Of a stretch of 64,000 nt of DNA, positions 21,101 through 32,975 are shown piece after piece. The notes under the pieces were generated by a model that searched no databases, was not told the origin of the DNA, and saw only the letters and a program-made list of their open reading frames with translations. A program made the translations under genes and the position numbers. How positions within the stretch are numbered: position 1 is the first letter of the stretch; each line of letters begins with the position of its first letter. The DNA is taken from assembly GCF_001761485.1 (NCBI RefSeq), contig NC_090773.1, forward strand, positions 2,728,001 through 2,792,000, read 5' to 3'. The DNA is from Yarrowia lipolytica. Taxonomy: Eukaryota > Ascomycota > Dipodascomycetes > Dipodascales.

Positions 21101-23358
21101 GAAATGCTCTGGACAGAAGTGTCGCCCACATCACCGGCAGAGGCCTTGGGAGGGTACTTGATTCTGCTGGTGTCGAGTACATAGACATGAGTGTCGTCCT
21201 GATCGTGCGACTCCCCACCCATCACCAGCACCTTATGGCTAGAGTAGGCGGTCATGGAGTGACCCGACCGGGGAGCAGGAGCCTGGCCCATGTTCTCAAA
21301 CGTGAACCACCGCTTGGAAGACAGCTTTAGGGCTGACAGCACGCCGAGATCATCCCCTTTAGAAGAACGACCGCCAAACACGTACATGATGTCGTTGACA
21401 ACAGTAGCAGCATGGCCCTCGGAGGGAGTGGGGATGAAACCAGAACAATTGAGCTGGGTCCACAGGTTGGTCACGGGGTCGAAACACCATGTGTCGGAGT
21501 ACCATAGCTGGCCGTCGGTACCTCCGTACATGTACAGCTTGTCCTGGTAAGTGACAACCGTATGGTTTGTTCGAGGAGGGGGAGAAACACCGTCAGCAGG
21601 CTCGATGGTGGTCCATCGGCACTCGGGAGATCGCAGCTTGGTCAGATCGAAGCAGACCAGATCGTCAAAGAAGTAGTCATCTAATTGACCGCCAAACACA
21701 AACAGCTTGGAGCCCACAGTCGAAAGAGAGTGTCCGTATCGACCAGCGGGTCGTGAGCCTTTGGGATTGGCAACGGTCCACTTGAGAGTGGAGGTGTTGA
21801 GAAGGTAGAGGTTGTCATCGGGGGTGTCTGTGTCGGTCACCTTGGTGTCTCCGCCAAAGACGATGAAGGCGTTTCCAAGAGTCAGGGCGGCGTGGCCGAC
21901 TCGAGGAGAGGGACATCCCTCGGTCTCAAGCAGGAATCCTGCCATTGAGTCTGTGTTAGTTTCGTAGAAGGAGAGTGGCAACAACATTGTGTGTATGGTG
22001 GTCTCTGTGCAAAGCGACCATACTCTGTATAATTGATAAAACGCTCTGTGCGCTTCACGGTTTCAGCTGAGCCTACGCCGGTGAAATTAGTTGATTAGAC
22101 GCATAACTAGACTGCATCACCGTACTAGTGGGCATGCAGATCTCACATGCAACACACCACCAATTTTCACACCAATGGACACTGCTAGTAGATAAGATCC
22201 GCCAGTAGCAATTCACATGCACAAAGAAGATCAACCACACAAATCCATCAATCCCTGTTTCCCTGCTCTATACTCACCAGTTTCAATAACCCACAAATCG
22301 CCGAACACGTCGGCACCCTTGAGTCCACCCATTACGAAGATCTCGCCGTCACGAGCAGCCACGTAGTTGGACGCGTGGCCATACCGTGGGAAGGGCGAAG
22401 CGTTGGTGATGGGCACCTTGGTCCAAGGGTGGTTGGGAGAGCCTCCAGGAGAGGCGGTAATAGCACCCGAGGCCGCGTGGCCTGGGCCGGGAGACTGCGA
22501 ATTGGCAGCCGCAAGGCCAGCAGCACCACCGGCAGCTCCTCCGGTAGCCCCAAATTTGGCCTGCGAGAAGCTCTGGGGCGATCTGCCTGACTGGGGAGAC
22601 ATTTGGGGGAATGGGGACCGGCCGTGGCTCTGAGGCGTGTTGAAGCCCTCCATCTGAGGGGTGGTAGGTGATCCCCCCATACCGGAATTGTGGTGGGCTC
22701 CCGGAATGGTGGGACCTGTGCCATGGGCGGCGTTCGGAGTGTGATGGGAGTAGTTTCCTCCTGGTCCGTACTGAGGACCTGGTCCCTGGCTGGGTCCTTG
22801 GTTGGGTCCCTGGCTGGGGCCGTGTCCGTGTCCCTGGCCACCAAAGGCGTTCATGCCCTTTTGGACGTGGCCCTGGGCGGTGTTGTATCCCTGCTGGGTC
22901 TGGGCCGAGGCATTGTTGTATCCCTGCTGGGCCTGGGAGGAGGCGTTCTGGAAGCCTTGCTGCACGCCATTGAAGCCCTGCTGCATGCCGCTGAAGCCAC
23001 CCTTGGCAGACTGGGGCAGGTTCTGGGCCTGTTGCTGGAGGTTCTGGCCCTGCTGTTGGGCCTGTTGTTGAAGATCACGCGCCTGTTGCTGAATGTTCTG
23101 GCCCTGCTGTTGGGCCTGCTGTTGGAGGTCACGAGCCTGCTGTTGGACGTTTTGGCCCTGCTGCTGGACGTTTTGCACCTGTTGCTGCGATTTGGAGGCG
23201 AGGTTCTGGGCCTGAGACGCCAGACCACCGAGCCCGCCAGACGTGGTGGACGGCGACGCCGCGGCGTTGGAGGCGCCTCCGGACGTGCCGGGAGACGCCG
23301 GCCCATTGGAAACCGAGTCTCGCGACTTTTTGTTCTTCCTTTTGAAGATACTCGACAT
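18109..23358 (-). CDS. KEL1: Kelch-repeat polarity protein (Kel1/Tea1 type), two exons
   Basis: Exon 1 is 22278-23358 and exon 2 is 18109-21950, giving 1640 residues, longer than S. cerevisiae Kel1 (1164) or S. pombe Tea1 (1147). Residues 1-300 are low complexity, with a Gln-rich block of QQQARDL and QQQGQN units at about 55-115. Six kelch-type motifs follow from about residue 310 to 690: PRYGHA, PRVGHAAL, AGRYGHSL, PPRTNHT, PSEGHAAT and PRSGHSM, each leading to an FGG or MGG strand. The intron splits the first blade (DLWVIET|D). A low-complexity middle contains repeats of AGVAGAA. The last 600 or so residues are a long coiled coil (ALEKEQQLGAHAREQ, ELEAELAATLATH). Such proteins sit at cell tips and the bud neck and couple polarity to mitotic exit and fusion. 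A 473-codon frame on the plus strand under the coiled coil is a composition shadow. Confidence 0.9.
21951..22277 (-). other. KEL1: Intron of the KEL1 homologue
   Basis: On the minus strand the donor is GTGAGT (22277 downward) and the acceptor ACTAACACAG. It has phase 1 and is 327 bp long. The joined codon is GAC. Confidence 0.92.
22990..23190 (-). repeat. Gln-codon tandem repeat inside KEL1 exon 1
   Basis: The DNA repeats a pattern of about 60 bp that encodes alternating QQQARDL, QQQAQQQ and GQN units. It is an in-frame coding repeat and probably varies in length between strains. Confidence 0.75.
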
Positions 23359-25317
23359 TTGTGATGTGCAAGTGGTTTGGACAGACTCGAGAACGGAGGA
23401 GTGACGTTTAACAAATACACTTTTCGGCAGGGCTGGTAAAGTGAAAGTTTATGTGGGTGTGTGAGAGAGACTGTGTGTGGTTCAAGCAGCACAGTGCGAG
23501 AACATGGTCAAGTGCGCGTTTGGGTAAGAGTACTGAAGAGGAGGAAGAGTTATATTTGAGCGTGGACCACAAGATAGAGTAACCGAAATTGCGTCTGTGT
23601 CACTACAGCCACATTACGTCTGTCACCGCTGGATAATATTACCCACTCGGCGACGCTCGTTCTGGTGCTGTCCAACTAATATTAGCTCTGCTTAGCCTTG
23701 GCTGCAACTGTGAGACGAGGGGCAAAGTAATATCGACGGGGAAAAAAATAAAAATTGAAAAACAACACAACAGAAAAAAACACAAGCAGAAAAACACAGC
23801 CAAAAAACAGTCAATCATGGCTAGTTCGCCGTTATCAACAATGTACCGCTTCCCTGCAACCCTGCTGAATTCACATATCGCCTCGTCTCCACCTTCTCCA
23901 TCCCTTCTATGCGTTCCACGCACCTGCTAGAACACTGTAAAGAAGCAGCAACACCACCGATACTGTTGGATAATGGAAAAAGAAATGGCCGGACCGGAAT
24001 TTTTAGCCCAAAAATGCCCTTGGAGAGGCCATTGTACATTACGCCGAAACCTAACTATGACTACAACCACGCCTACAGCAGTCGCACTCCATGTTCCGTA
24101 ACTCGTGGGTCATACAGCATCTAGAGCCGGATGCGGTAATGGATAAATAAGCCACGGTTGCAGGTACACACAATTACGTCATATTAGTAAGCTCGGCACT
24201 CGTGCGAGACGATGGTGTGCAGCGATAGGCCATTTTTTCTCGATTTTCGCGTCGTTTTGCCATACTGATGCCATTTTATTTGCTTTTACTACCCCACGTC
24301 GATCTTTTGAGACATAGTACGGAGCCAGACTCCCGAAAAGAAACTCCGAAAGGACAATCAACCAGGACAGGTTGTGCCGAAAACCCATATCCGGATAGAT
24401 AATGACCGCAAAATGGCAGGCAAAATCAATTGATAGTGCCACCAACATTTTAATCCCCGTTATCGACTTTTTTTCCCCCAATTGTCTCCCAATGATCAGC
24501 TTTTGCCTCTCTGAAAAACCGCCCACAATACAAACTGCCAAAACAGAGTTGGCGCTTGATTAGCCCTATTCTCAAAAAATATGCCCCTGCGTAGAAAATA
24601 AAACAAAACGTGTTGCCGTCCATGGTGGTCGTTACGTAAGCAGTGACGGCGTGGAACTTTGCCGTGAGAACATCTGAGTCGTCTCGCGTGATTTGAATGA
24701 AATTACCGGAGTGGTTGCCATTTCCAAATACCCTGTTTCGTTTGAACAGTCTGGACCTGTCTCTAGGGGCGGGGCGGTCCATCCATAACATGTGATCTAC
24801 TTGTAGTCTCAAAATGATAGCTGTCACATTAATTATGGAAGATAATATCGTTTATGGTGACAGACAAAAGACGATCTTCTTGGAACACTGCTGTCTCAAT
24901 AGGGGTGTCTGAATAGGGGAATAACTCTCCTATTTCAAGATTCATAACGTTGACAGAAGCGGGTCTTGTATCGGTCGTTAGGAGAATCAAACGGGCAGTT
25001 TCCAGAAAAACGTCAATGGGCAGTTGTATCGATTGTCGTGTTTTATTTCAAATTGACACATGGTTTTCAGACTCCAAAGTGCAATATAATGCTTCTGATA
25101 CTGTATGATGAGATTGAATATACTCGACATGGTGGTTAAACGGTGCTGGTTACTTGTATCTGCATTGTATGGAAGCAAAAAGTTGTCCATATGAATCACT
25201 ACAAGTAAGTAGATCCCCAACATGGGTCAAATAGGTGGTGCTTGGAAGACTTGGTCACTACCTGGATGCTGCACCGTAAACTGCCATCAAGTCTGTTCTT
25301 GGTGGAGACATGTACAA

Positions 25318-25389
25318 ACAAGTTATATCGAGCAAAAAAGTTATATCGAGCGAACAAGTTATATCAAGCGAACAAGTTATATCGAGCGA
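25318..25389. repeat. Four 18-bp tandem units
   Basis: Four head-to-tail copies of acaagttatatcgagcga, with one or two changes in three of them. 18 is a multiple of three, and the plus frame reads SYIERT repeatedly, but this short frame has no other support as a gene. Confidence 0.9.
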
Positions 25390-26496
25390 ACCAATTATCA
25401 TCAAGTGTTTTGATGTAACCAGTCCATCAAGTGTTTTTGTCAGTCTTACTTGATTTTCGCCGAGATCCTACTTGTTATCACAATGACGTCCTGCCAATCT
25501 TGAATCGATCCCACTTTTCTATTCCATCCGCAATAACCCCCCATTTAATAGTCTTCTTGAAACGGCAACTGCTCGTATTCGCGTCCACCCCGCACAGGCT
25601 ATCATAGCCAACCGACTGTACTGAGCTGGGCTGAACTGGACGGATACTAGGCGGCGGTTGTAGTGGAGAAGTTTTGGCAAGGAACTTCAGAGTGTGCGCG
25701 CGTGTGTGTGTACGGGGTGACTCCAAAAGTGATGGCATAATGTCAAGTGAACAGATTACTCATAGCAGTCATACAGCGATTGAACTCATCTCCACTTATC
25801 ACCAACGTTAGCCGTCGTCTAATTAGCGCTCCATGGGTGAGTAGTCCACGACCCACCAGAGTAGTATTTAGAGGCATTTTGGTCGCAAATAGAAGCTAGA
25901 AGAAGCACCGAGAAGCCATTCCAACGTGGACCATTTTTCGCGTAATTTCTTTGCGATTTTACCTCGATTTATTCGCACAATCCCCACCCCCCATTTTCTC
26001 CAGCATTTTCCTTCCCGTTCCCCCGCACCTCCCTCCTCCCACTTTATCCCTCACTTATAGCTCATGTCAAAAGCGGGTCGTTGCACTTGCTGCAAAATAA
26101 AGTTGGGATCGTACCGTAGCGCAGTGCATCAACGTGAGCTGACCAGATCAGACGACAGAGGAGGCGGCGGACAAACGATACTCACGCCCTCCAGCGACGA
26201 CCGCCGGCGCTTATAACAAGCATTTTGCACCCGACACAAACCCACGTTGCGCTCAAACCAAACCAAACGCAAACGCAAACGCAACCACAGCCACACCCAA
26301 CCAGCCAGTGTGCAGTATCATCACGACTTTGGTACAGTACAAGTACGACACGACCGAAACAACGACAGCTAGACGGCCTATACGAAAGGAACGAGAAGCA
26401 ACGGAACCAAACAGAAGAAAAGAAGATCTCTTGTTCCATCTGTGTTGGCATCTATCGCACCTGTCACTTGTGTCGCCAAAGACATCGTAGTTAGTG

Positions 26497-26530
26497 CAGT
26501 GTTCAGTGTTCAGTGTTCAGTGTTCAGTGT
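26497..26530 (+). repeat. Five copies of cagtgtt before AVO2
   Basis: Four full copies and one partial copy of a 7-bp unit, 122-155 bp before the AVO2 start codon. They are probably in the promoter or 5' UTR. Confidence 0.9.
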
Positions 26531-26651
26531 ACAGGCTGCTCTTGAACTGCTCCACGGCTTGCACTGCGACAAGTGAGAAACGATAAACCACTGGACCGAC
26601 TCTCTCTGTTAACAGAATCACAGCTTGCTCTACCTATCACCCACTCCAACC

Positions 26652-28442
26652 ATGCTCGACCCAAGCACACGACTGCGCCAAGCAATCATCAACGACAACC
26701 TGGCGGTGGTCTCACGACTGGTGCGCCGGTTTCCAGACCTGCTGGAAAACATCGACCCCAAAAACGGCTGGTCCAGTCTCCATTACGCAGGATACTACGG
26801 CCACTACCTGATATGCACCTATCTGGTCTCCAAGGGTCATGATACGGTCGAAGTCAGTCTGGATTTTGAGCAGCGCACGCCTCTGCACTTGGCAGCGTCC
26901 AAAAACCACGAGCAAACGGTGCACTTCTTGGCTCAACAACAACAATTCTCTCTTCGTCGAGAAGAAGATGACGCCACCAACTCGACATCCAAAACAGGCA
27001 CTTCTGTGTCCACCACAACCGTCTCAACCACACCATCCACACCGGAAATGACTTGGGACGGCGAAAACACTCTTGCAAGCATAAAGTCTCGTTCTCGAGC
27101 GAGCTCAGTTTTGTCCAACGGCTCAAACAAAATGAAGGCCAAGGTAGAGGAAACGAAAATGGAAACCGACGTATCCTTGGAGCGGGTACTCAACTGGAAG
27201 GACATCCGGCATCAAACTGCTCTCTTTGTGGCAGCTATGCACGGTCACAATCCCTGTGTGCAGCTACTCTTGGACTTTGGGGCGGACATTGACGTCACTG
27301 ACGCCTCAGGAACTCGTCCCATACACATGGCCGCAGCATATGGGCATTTGAAGACGATCAAGACGCTGATTGATCGAGACGCTGATGTGGCAACCCCCAA
27401 TCAGGATGGATGGACTCCACTGCAGTTTTGTGCATCCAAGGATATCGAGGACTACTTTCGAGCGCTGGTCGCAGAGAGAGCATCTCGACATCAGCAGCGG
27501 TTGGTGCAGCAGAAGGAGCGCGAGCAGCAACGAGAGCGGGAAAAATCCTTCACCACCTCTACAAGAACATTCTCCATGGACAGTACTGCCACCAGCATCA
27601 AACCAATGACCCCGTTGGTGGATGGTGGAAGCAACAATGGGGGATTCTCTTCCCCTCGCGTTTCCGTGGAGGAGTTTTCGCCCACGCACTTCCTATCTCC
27701 CAAGCAGACTCTGATGTCCAGATCGCCGTCCGTCTCGTCTGTTCATTCCGAAGAACTTCCATCGGACAATCGCCTGTCGTCAATTCCATTCTCTTCGGCA
27801 TATCGACCTCGATCTCCACCTCCGGACTTTACCCAGCATCTGAATCTGCATTCCTCTCGAAGACGAGGCATGAGTACGGGCAGTAGTGCTCCAAACTCGC
27901 GTTCTTCATCTCCCGCATCGACCCAATCCTTCAGAAACTACGAAGAGGATAGTGGCAGTGAAAGAAGCACCTCTGGGAGCATCAACCGGGTCCCCAACTT
28001 CTCCAGAAAGGGCAGTTTGACCAACCCGTCTCCTGCAAGCTTTCAGAGTGCAAGATCGTCTGTATCCCCCTACACTTCCCCCTCAAAACCCGATCGGATA
28101 GGGTTGGGGTTTGTCAACGGGCTTGTAAACGGCGTCATGGACAGATCTCCAACTAAACAACGACGCCCTTCATTGCCTACGTTTACACGCCATCAACGCA
28201 CCAACTCAGGAGGGTCTATGCCGCAGCCTTACCTTGGCAGAAACAGCACTTCTTCGACGAGACTTCCTTCATCTACTAGTGTGTCTACTCTGGGAAGTAT
28301 TGTTTCAACGAGTTCAGAGGACTCTTCTGGCCATGAGATGCAAAAGGAGTTGAGTAATGCGTCTTCCACGACGGGTACCGGAGCGTTCAGACGACTGTTT
28401 CATTCTCGGTCCCAGATTCTCAGAGAGAAGGAGGGTGTCTGA
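26652..28442 (+). CDS. AVO2: Avo2-like ankyrin-repeat subunit of TORC2
   Basis: I chose the ATG at 26652 (596 residues) because it gives the conserved start: STRLRQAIINDNL, then RRFPDLLENID and NGWSSLHYAGYYGHYLICTYL, closely like yeast Avo2 (VRLREAIIEGNL, NGWSSLHYASYHGRYLIC). Ankyrin repeats lie at about residues 39-66, 73-97, 187-217, 220-250 and 252-275. A Ser/Thr-rich insert of about 90 residues (98-186) interrupts the array between the second and third repeats. The C-terminal 310 residues are Ser/Pro-rich with many potential phosphorylation sites (RSPS, RSRSQ). Avo2 is a peripheral TORC2 subunit at the plasma membrane that helps regulate growth and sphingolipid signalling. The tail is far longer than in S. 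cerevisiae. The gene is convergent with its right neighbour, 123 bp apart. Confidence 0.9.
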   Translation: MLDPSTRLRQAIINDNLAVVSRLVRRFPDLLENIDPKNGWSSLHYAGYYGHYLICTYLVSKGHDTVEVSLDFEQRTPLHLAASKNHEQTVHFLAQQQQFSLRREEDDATNSTSKTGTSVSTTTVSTTPSTPEMTWDGENTLASIKSRSRASSVLSNGSNKMKAKVEETKMETDVSLERVLNWKDIRHQTALFVAAMHGHNPCVQLLLDFGADIDVTDASGTRPIHMAAAYGHLKTIKTLIDRDADVATPNQDGWTPLQFCASKDIEDYFRALVAERASRHQQRLVQQKEREQQREREKSFTTSTRTFSMDSTATSIKPMTPLVDGGSNNGGFSSPRVSVEEFSPTHFLSPKQTLMSRSPSVSSVHSEELPSDNRLSSIPFSSAYRPRSPPPDFTQHLNLHSSRRRGMSTGSSAPNSRSSSPASTQSFRNYEEDSGSERSTSGSINRVPNFSRKGSLTNPSPASFQSARSSVSPYTSPSKPDRIGLGFVNGLVNGVMDRSPTKQRRPSLPTFTRHQRTNSGGSMPQPYLGRNSTSSTRLPSSTSVSTLGSIVSTSSEDSSGHEMQKELSNASSTTGTGAFRRLFHSRSQILREKEGV

Positions 28443-28565
28443 GAGACTTAGCATTTTTATAGCCATTGGCGTAAATAGACAATTTATTTATTGAGTATTA
28501 CTGTGGTGGACATTGACTATATGCTCGAGGGTATTAAATCAATGCATTAATAAATATCTCTTCAT

Positions 28566-31500
28566 CTACCTTCTATAAGGAGAATCTCCATCATATGACC
28601 GCTCACTAATAGGAGTCAATTCAACATACCCAGGAATGGGAAGTCCAGATATCGGATCAAAAGGACCCTGCTGGTTAACAGGAGTGGTGACGATACTTCT
28701 CGCCTCCTCGGCTTCATCATTAATAAGTCCAAACAGGGTGGTTGTTCCTTCACGAGACTCAACCACATTATTGCTGGGTTCAGTGACGTGAATCACCTTT
28801 CGAGGCAGCTTTCTGTTGCTGTGGGACCGCTCCAGACGACTACTGTATCCTCTATCACTTCTCACTGGATCTTCTTCATCGTAGTAGATTTCCGAAACCG
28901 CATTAGCTTCATCCAGGAGGTCATCGTAGTACTCGTCGGAGTATCCTCCCCCTTCAAAATCGCCCTCGGGGTACCCAAATCCGTACTGATCATAATCTGT
29001 AAACCCTGTGTCGATCTCAAGCGGTTCCTGAAGCGCCTGCGTGCCGGAAACCGACCGAATGTGGCCTGTCTGACCGAAACTGGGGCTGGAAATATGACCA
29101 GTAGAATTGGGGTTGCTGAATTGACTCAGATTTCGTACGTGACTGGGGCTGCTCACGTGACTGAGGTTGCGAGCATGGCCAGGGCTTCCCACGTAGCTCG
29201 GATTGGACAGGTTTCGCACATGGCCTAGGGTTTCTCCAAGAGACGGAATCTCAAACCTGGATCTCATGGGAGAACTGCATCCAGACTGGGTGAGAGACTC
29301 AATCTCAGAAAGAGCATCTTCAACTTCCTGGTAGGCAAACGCTGTAGAGTCGTGCTCGTCGTCCTCGTAGTCCTGTTCGGTGATGGTATGGTTTAACGAA
29401 GAGTCGTGGGCAGACTCAAACGAAAAATCCTCTTCCTGAGCAGGAGGGAACTTGTACGAACGTCTCTTGTCACGCGACGACTGGCGGGAGTGAGATACAG
29501 ACGGAGAAGAAGTTGACACTGCGTTCTGGTTGACATCAGGAGAAGTAATCGAGCCAAGTGACCTACTACTCAGATCACGAGCATGGCAACCATCTCTTGA
29601 CTTTTCGCCTGAAAAATCAAGTTCAAGAGTCTCACTTGAGTCGGGGGGGAACTTGAACTGGGCAGGAGACAACTGCTGGGACTGTAACTTTTGACGCTGG
29701 AAAACAGGATCATCAGCAGTCACAGCAACAGGTCCAATTGAGTCAGCAGTAGTAGAGGTAGAATCATCCTTACTGTGGTAACTTGCTAATCGCTTGCTGT
29801 GTTTTCTTCCGTGGCTTCGTCCACCAATACTACCGTGACTATTATGACGCTCGTGGTTAGCAGGGGACGTGACAGAGGAAGCAGCGATGCCAGCAGGAGA
29901 ATCATGGGCTGAGTCGGTACCCTGTTCAACGGAAGCACGTCTAGAACGAGTAATTCCACTAGAGTTGTCCTTCGAGTAGCTAGAACGTCTGCTACCACTC
30001 AAACCTCGTCCATGACTCTTTCCGCGTGAGATTCTAGATCCATGGTTGGTAAGACTGCTGGGAAGAATATCTCCAGGAGGAACCTCGTCTTTAGGCGATG
30101 ACTGGTCCAGGAAAGCATTGCCTCCGTACAAATGAGCATCGTCTTCAATGCCTTCGTCATCGTACATATCGTCATCGTACCCGTCATAGTCATCATACTC
30201 TTCTTCACCATCACTCAAGTCATGGCTCGTAAACCGCTCAGGTTTCTTGTGTAGACGCACAGAAGAGTTTCTTCCAAAATCGTCGTCCTCAAAAGAAAAG
30301 GCAGAGTCGGAATCGTCTTCCAAAAGCCCACCAAATGAGTTGTCGCGATCCTGAGCCATTAGCTGCTTCGTGTATTGGGAGATGGACACATTATCAGGGA
30401 TCGCGCTATCCGAAGTTATGTGTTCAACCACGTGCTCACCTTCGAGTTCCTGCTCAAAAGAAGTGTGGCCAGTGTTACTTGAACGCAACGAGTTTTGTCC
30501 TCGAGAAAGTGTGTCATGAGACAGTGTATCATGAGACTCGAAGTCGATAGAAGGACTTGGATCAACATTAGCTGACTGAGCTTTCACCGCTTCACTCGCT
30601 GATTCAGCAGCTTTTGTGTCTGCTGCCGCTCGAGCCTCGGCAATCCTCGTTGCCTCTGCTATCTTAGCTGATTCAGCAGCGTCGGAGATAGCTGTGAGGT
30701 CTGACTCCGCAATAATCTCACTGAGAACTCTACTGTTTCGTCGCGAGTCACGAGGGGGAACTTCCCATGTGTTTGTGTCTATTCCAATGGCCGAATGGCG
30801 TCGAGAAGCAACCTTGCTGTCGCGTCTGGAAGGGACAGAAGGGAGTTCTCGTGAGAAAGAACTCCGAGGCTGAATAACAGACGGAGAGTCGTTGGAAAAC
30901 GAGGCCCTAGAAGGAGAATCTCGGGCCAATGATACATGCGAGGGAGAGTCGCGAGAGGGAAACGTGAACGAAGCACGACTAGGGGAGTCACGAGAAGAAG
31001 GAGAATCGCGTACAAGAGAGTCTCGGGACATGTCTCCTCCCATCAGAATGTTGAGACCCACGCCAGACGACTTTTTAACCACTCGCAGCGACTCGACGGG
31101 CTGATCAGGAATCTCCAGTGGATTAGTGATGACTGCAGACTTTGATTTCGTATGTTTGCGAGTCACTTGAGGCTCTGTAGCTGTGATAACTGGAGACTCC
31201 ATCACCACCGAAGTCTTGGAACTTCCAGGACTGGTTCCCCATTCGCACTTTCGGGTTGCGTAAATGACACCAGTTTCGGGGTCACGAGAAGAGCTGATGA
31301 TATCATGTGACACCGGCGTGGGATGGAGTTCTCGAGAGTTGTCGAAGCCGTCGTGGCTTGACGTGGGTGTGAAAGTAGGCGTAAAGACGTTATCTCTTGA
31401 AGAAAAGTCTCGTGCTGAATATTCCCTGGAAGTGCGAGATTCGTAGATTCCAGCGTCTTCGTATACATCGGCAATGTTGATGAAATCGTCCTTGCTGCTC

Positions 31501-32975
31501 CTTCTTTTAATCAAGTTGATGGGGTTTAGTTTCTTCAGATTTGGAGAAAGCGAAGACTTCTTCTCTTCCAGCGCAGCGGTGAAGTCAGCTCGTCTGACAT
31601 CGAAGGAACGTCTAAGATCAGCAGACAGCCGCCGAGGACGAACTTGATGCGAGGATGTTTTGCTGAGGTTGGGAGTGCCCGTGCTGCTCAGATTAGGAGT
31701 GTATGACTTTGTCTGGCTGAGATTATTGAGCGAGGTGTGGGACTTGGTTTGTTTAAGATTGATGCTCGTGGTGGGATTTTGTAGCGGGTCTAAGTCTGAC
31801 ATGGCGTTGGGGTGATACGAGTGGCGATTATAAGAGGGGGATTCTGTGTTAGTTGCAAGACGGAAGTGATTGACAGAAGCGACCAATTGGTGGCCACAAT
31901 GGTTCTATCCATTGAACAGGTACAATAACATAAGAACCTTGGGCGGTGAATAGCAACAGCGACTGAGATTGGTAGTGCAATGCTGTTGGTGCTCAATATT
32001 GCTCCCTTGAGCCTTCCAGACATCTTGACCATGTTGCTTATAGGTCCCCTCTGACCCTCTCCATCTCATTTCTTGATACTTACTCAAAGCAGGTTTACTG
32101 GTCTGCGGGGACAATTGGGGGAAGGTGTCTCCGTATGTTTCTGTGTTAGTATATCATTGTTGTAGGCTTTTACCGAGAGCGAACGTCCAACTGAATGATC
32201 TACATCATGGGAATGGTTCCGTAGGACCTGTAGATCTTCAATTGTAGCTGTCAAATGTTGGATCAGGGACTCGTAGCAATTCAAGGCGTTCGCTGCACAT
32301 AACAAGTACTGTCAACAGCAACATGGAGTCGGAGATCACACGTCTTCACTAGGTTGAAGCCGTATGGAGACCGCTCTCTATTCGAGTCCCGGTCACAAGT
32401 ATTTGGTTCTTCTGCTTGTTATCCGACCCTGATCTTCTGGCAGTCACTTCCGTGTACTTACTCCTCTGCGGCTCTGTCTTTGGTGTCTTTGGCGTGCTAG
32501 CCTGCATCACCGGCGTGACAGGATATCTCTCTGGCAGAATCGGCGTTCGGGTGTGTGTCTGCGGTTTCTGTTGCTTTTCTGCGTCAATGATCATCGAAGA
32601 GTACTGTTGACCGGCAGATTGCGTCTTTCTGTGACCCTTTTCTTCGATTCGTGGCGTGGTCGGGTAGTGGTTGGCCAGAGCCTTCTTGACCACATTGCTG
32701 CTGAACACCGAGCCGAACGGACTACCGCTCTTAGTTGGCGATCGCTGGGGACTCGAGCTCTTGACGGGGCTCTTTGGAGGACTGCTGGTGGACATTCGAC
32801 GCAACACTGAGCTCATGGAGAGCCTGCCGGGGGACTTGGGCGGACTCTTGTCGGGTGATCTGCTGCCTGGAGACATGAGCATGGCCGGAGAAGAGGGCGT
32901 GACCGAGCCACTCTTCGACTTGGGCGACTCGGACCCGCCGGCCGACTGACTGCGGCGATGGAGCAGCGATTTCAT
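28566..32975 (-). CDS. Large low-complexity protein rich in Ser and SRD motifs, three exons, function unknown
   Basis: Exons are 32462-32975, 32084-32140 (57 nt) and 28566-31843, giving 1282 residues; all junctions are phase 1 and each split codon reads AAA. The product is largely disordered. The N-terminus is basic with SPPKSP and SPQRSP units. The middle repeats SRDSP and RDSPSR variants (about residues 460-520) and has acidic blocks (EEEYDDYDGYDDD). A later block repeats RNLS, HVSSPSH and GHIRS motifs. Short segments look conserved rather than random: ADFTAALEEKKSSLSPNLKKL, GVIYATRKCEWGTS, and a C-terminus with TLFGLINDEAEEARS and FDPISGLPIPGYVELTPIS. I do not recognise the family. The basic Ser-rich start and short islands are reminiscent of bud-neck or polarity scaffolds, but that is only an impression. 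The gene model rests on three ideal splice pairs. Confidence 0.8.
31844..32083 (-). other. Second intron of the SRD-rich protein gene
   Basis: The donor is GTAAGT and the acceptor ACTAACACAG, read on the minus strand. It is 240 bp long and phase 1. It and the first intron enclose a 57-nt exon whose length is a multiple of three, so skipping the exon would keep the frame. Confidence 0.85.
32141..32461 (-). other. First intron of the SRD-rich protein gene
   Basis: The donor is GTAAGT and the acceptor ACTAACACAG, read on the minus strand. It is 321 bp long and phase 1. Confidence 0.85.

Larger units (their letters stand above)
23359..26651. other. 3.3 kb gap, upstream of both KEL1 and AVO2
   Basis: Both flanking genes point away from this region, so it contains two promoters. 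I find no supported gene. Minus-strand frames at 24179-24827 are open for about 120 codons each but overlap each other and lack domain features. It also holds an 18-bp tandem array (25318-25389), a 7-bp array (26497-26530), a long C-rich leader and GTAC words near 26330. Confidence 0.6.

Noticed and set aside
24179-24827. Two overlapping minus-strand frames of about 120 codons with a hydrophobic stretch
   Set aside because: They overlap in different frames, lack splice signals between them and show no family resemblance. They were left as chance frames in a promoter region.
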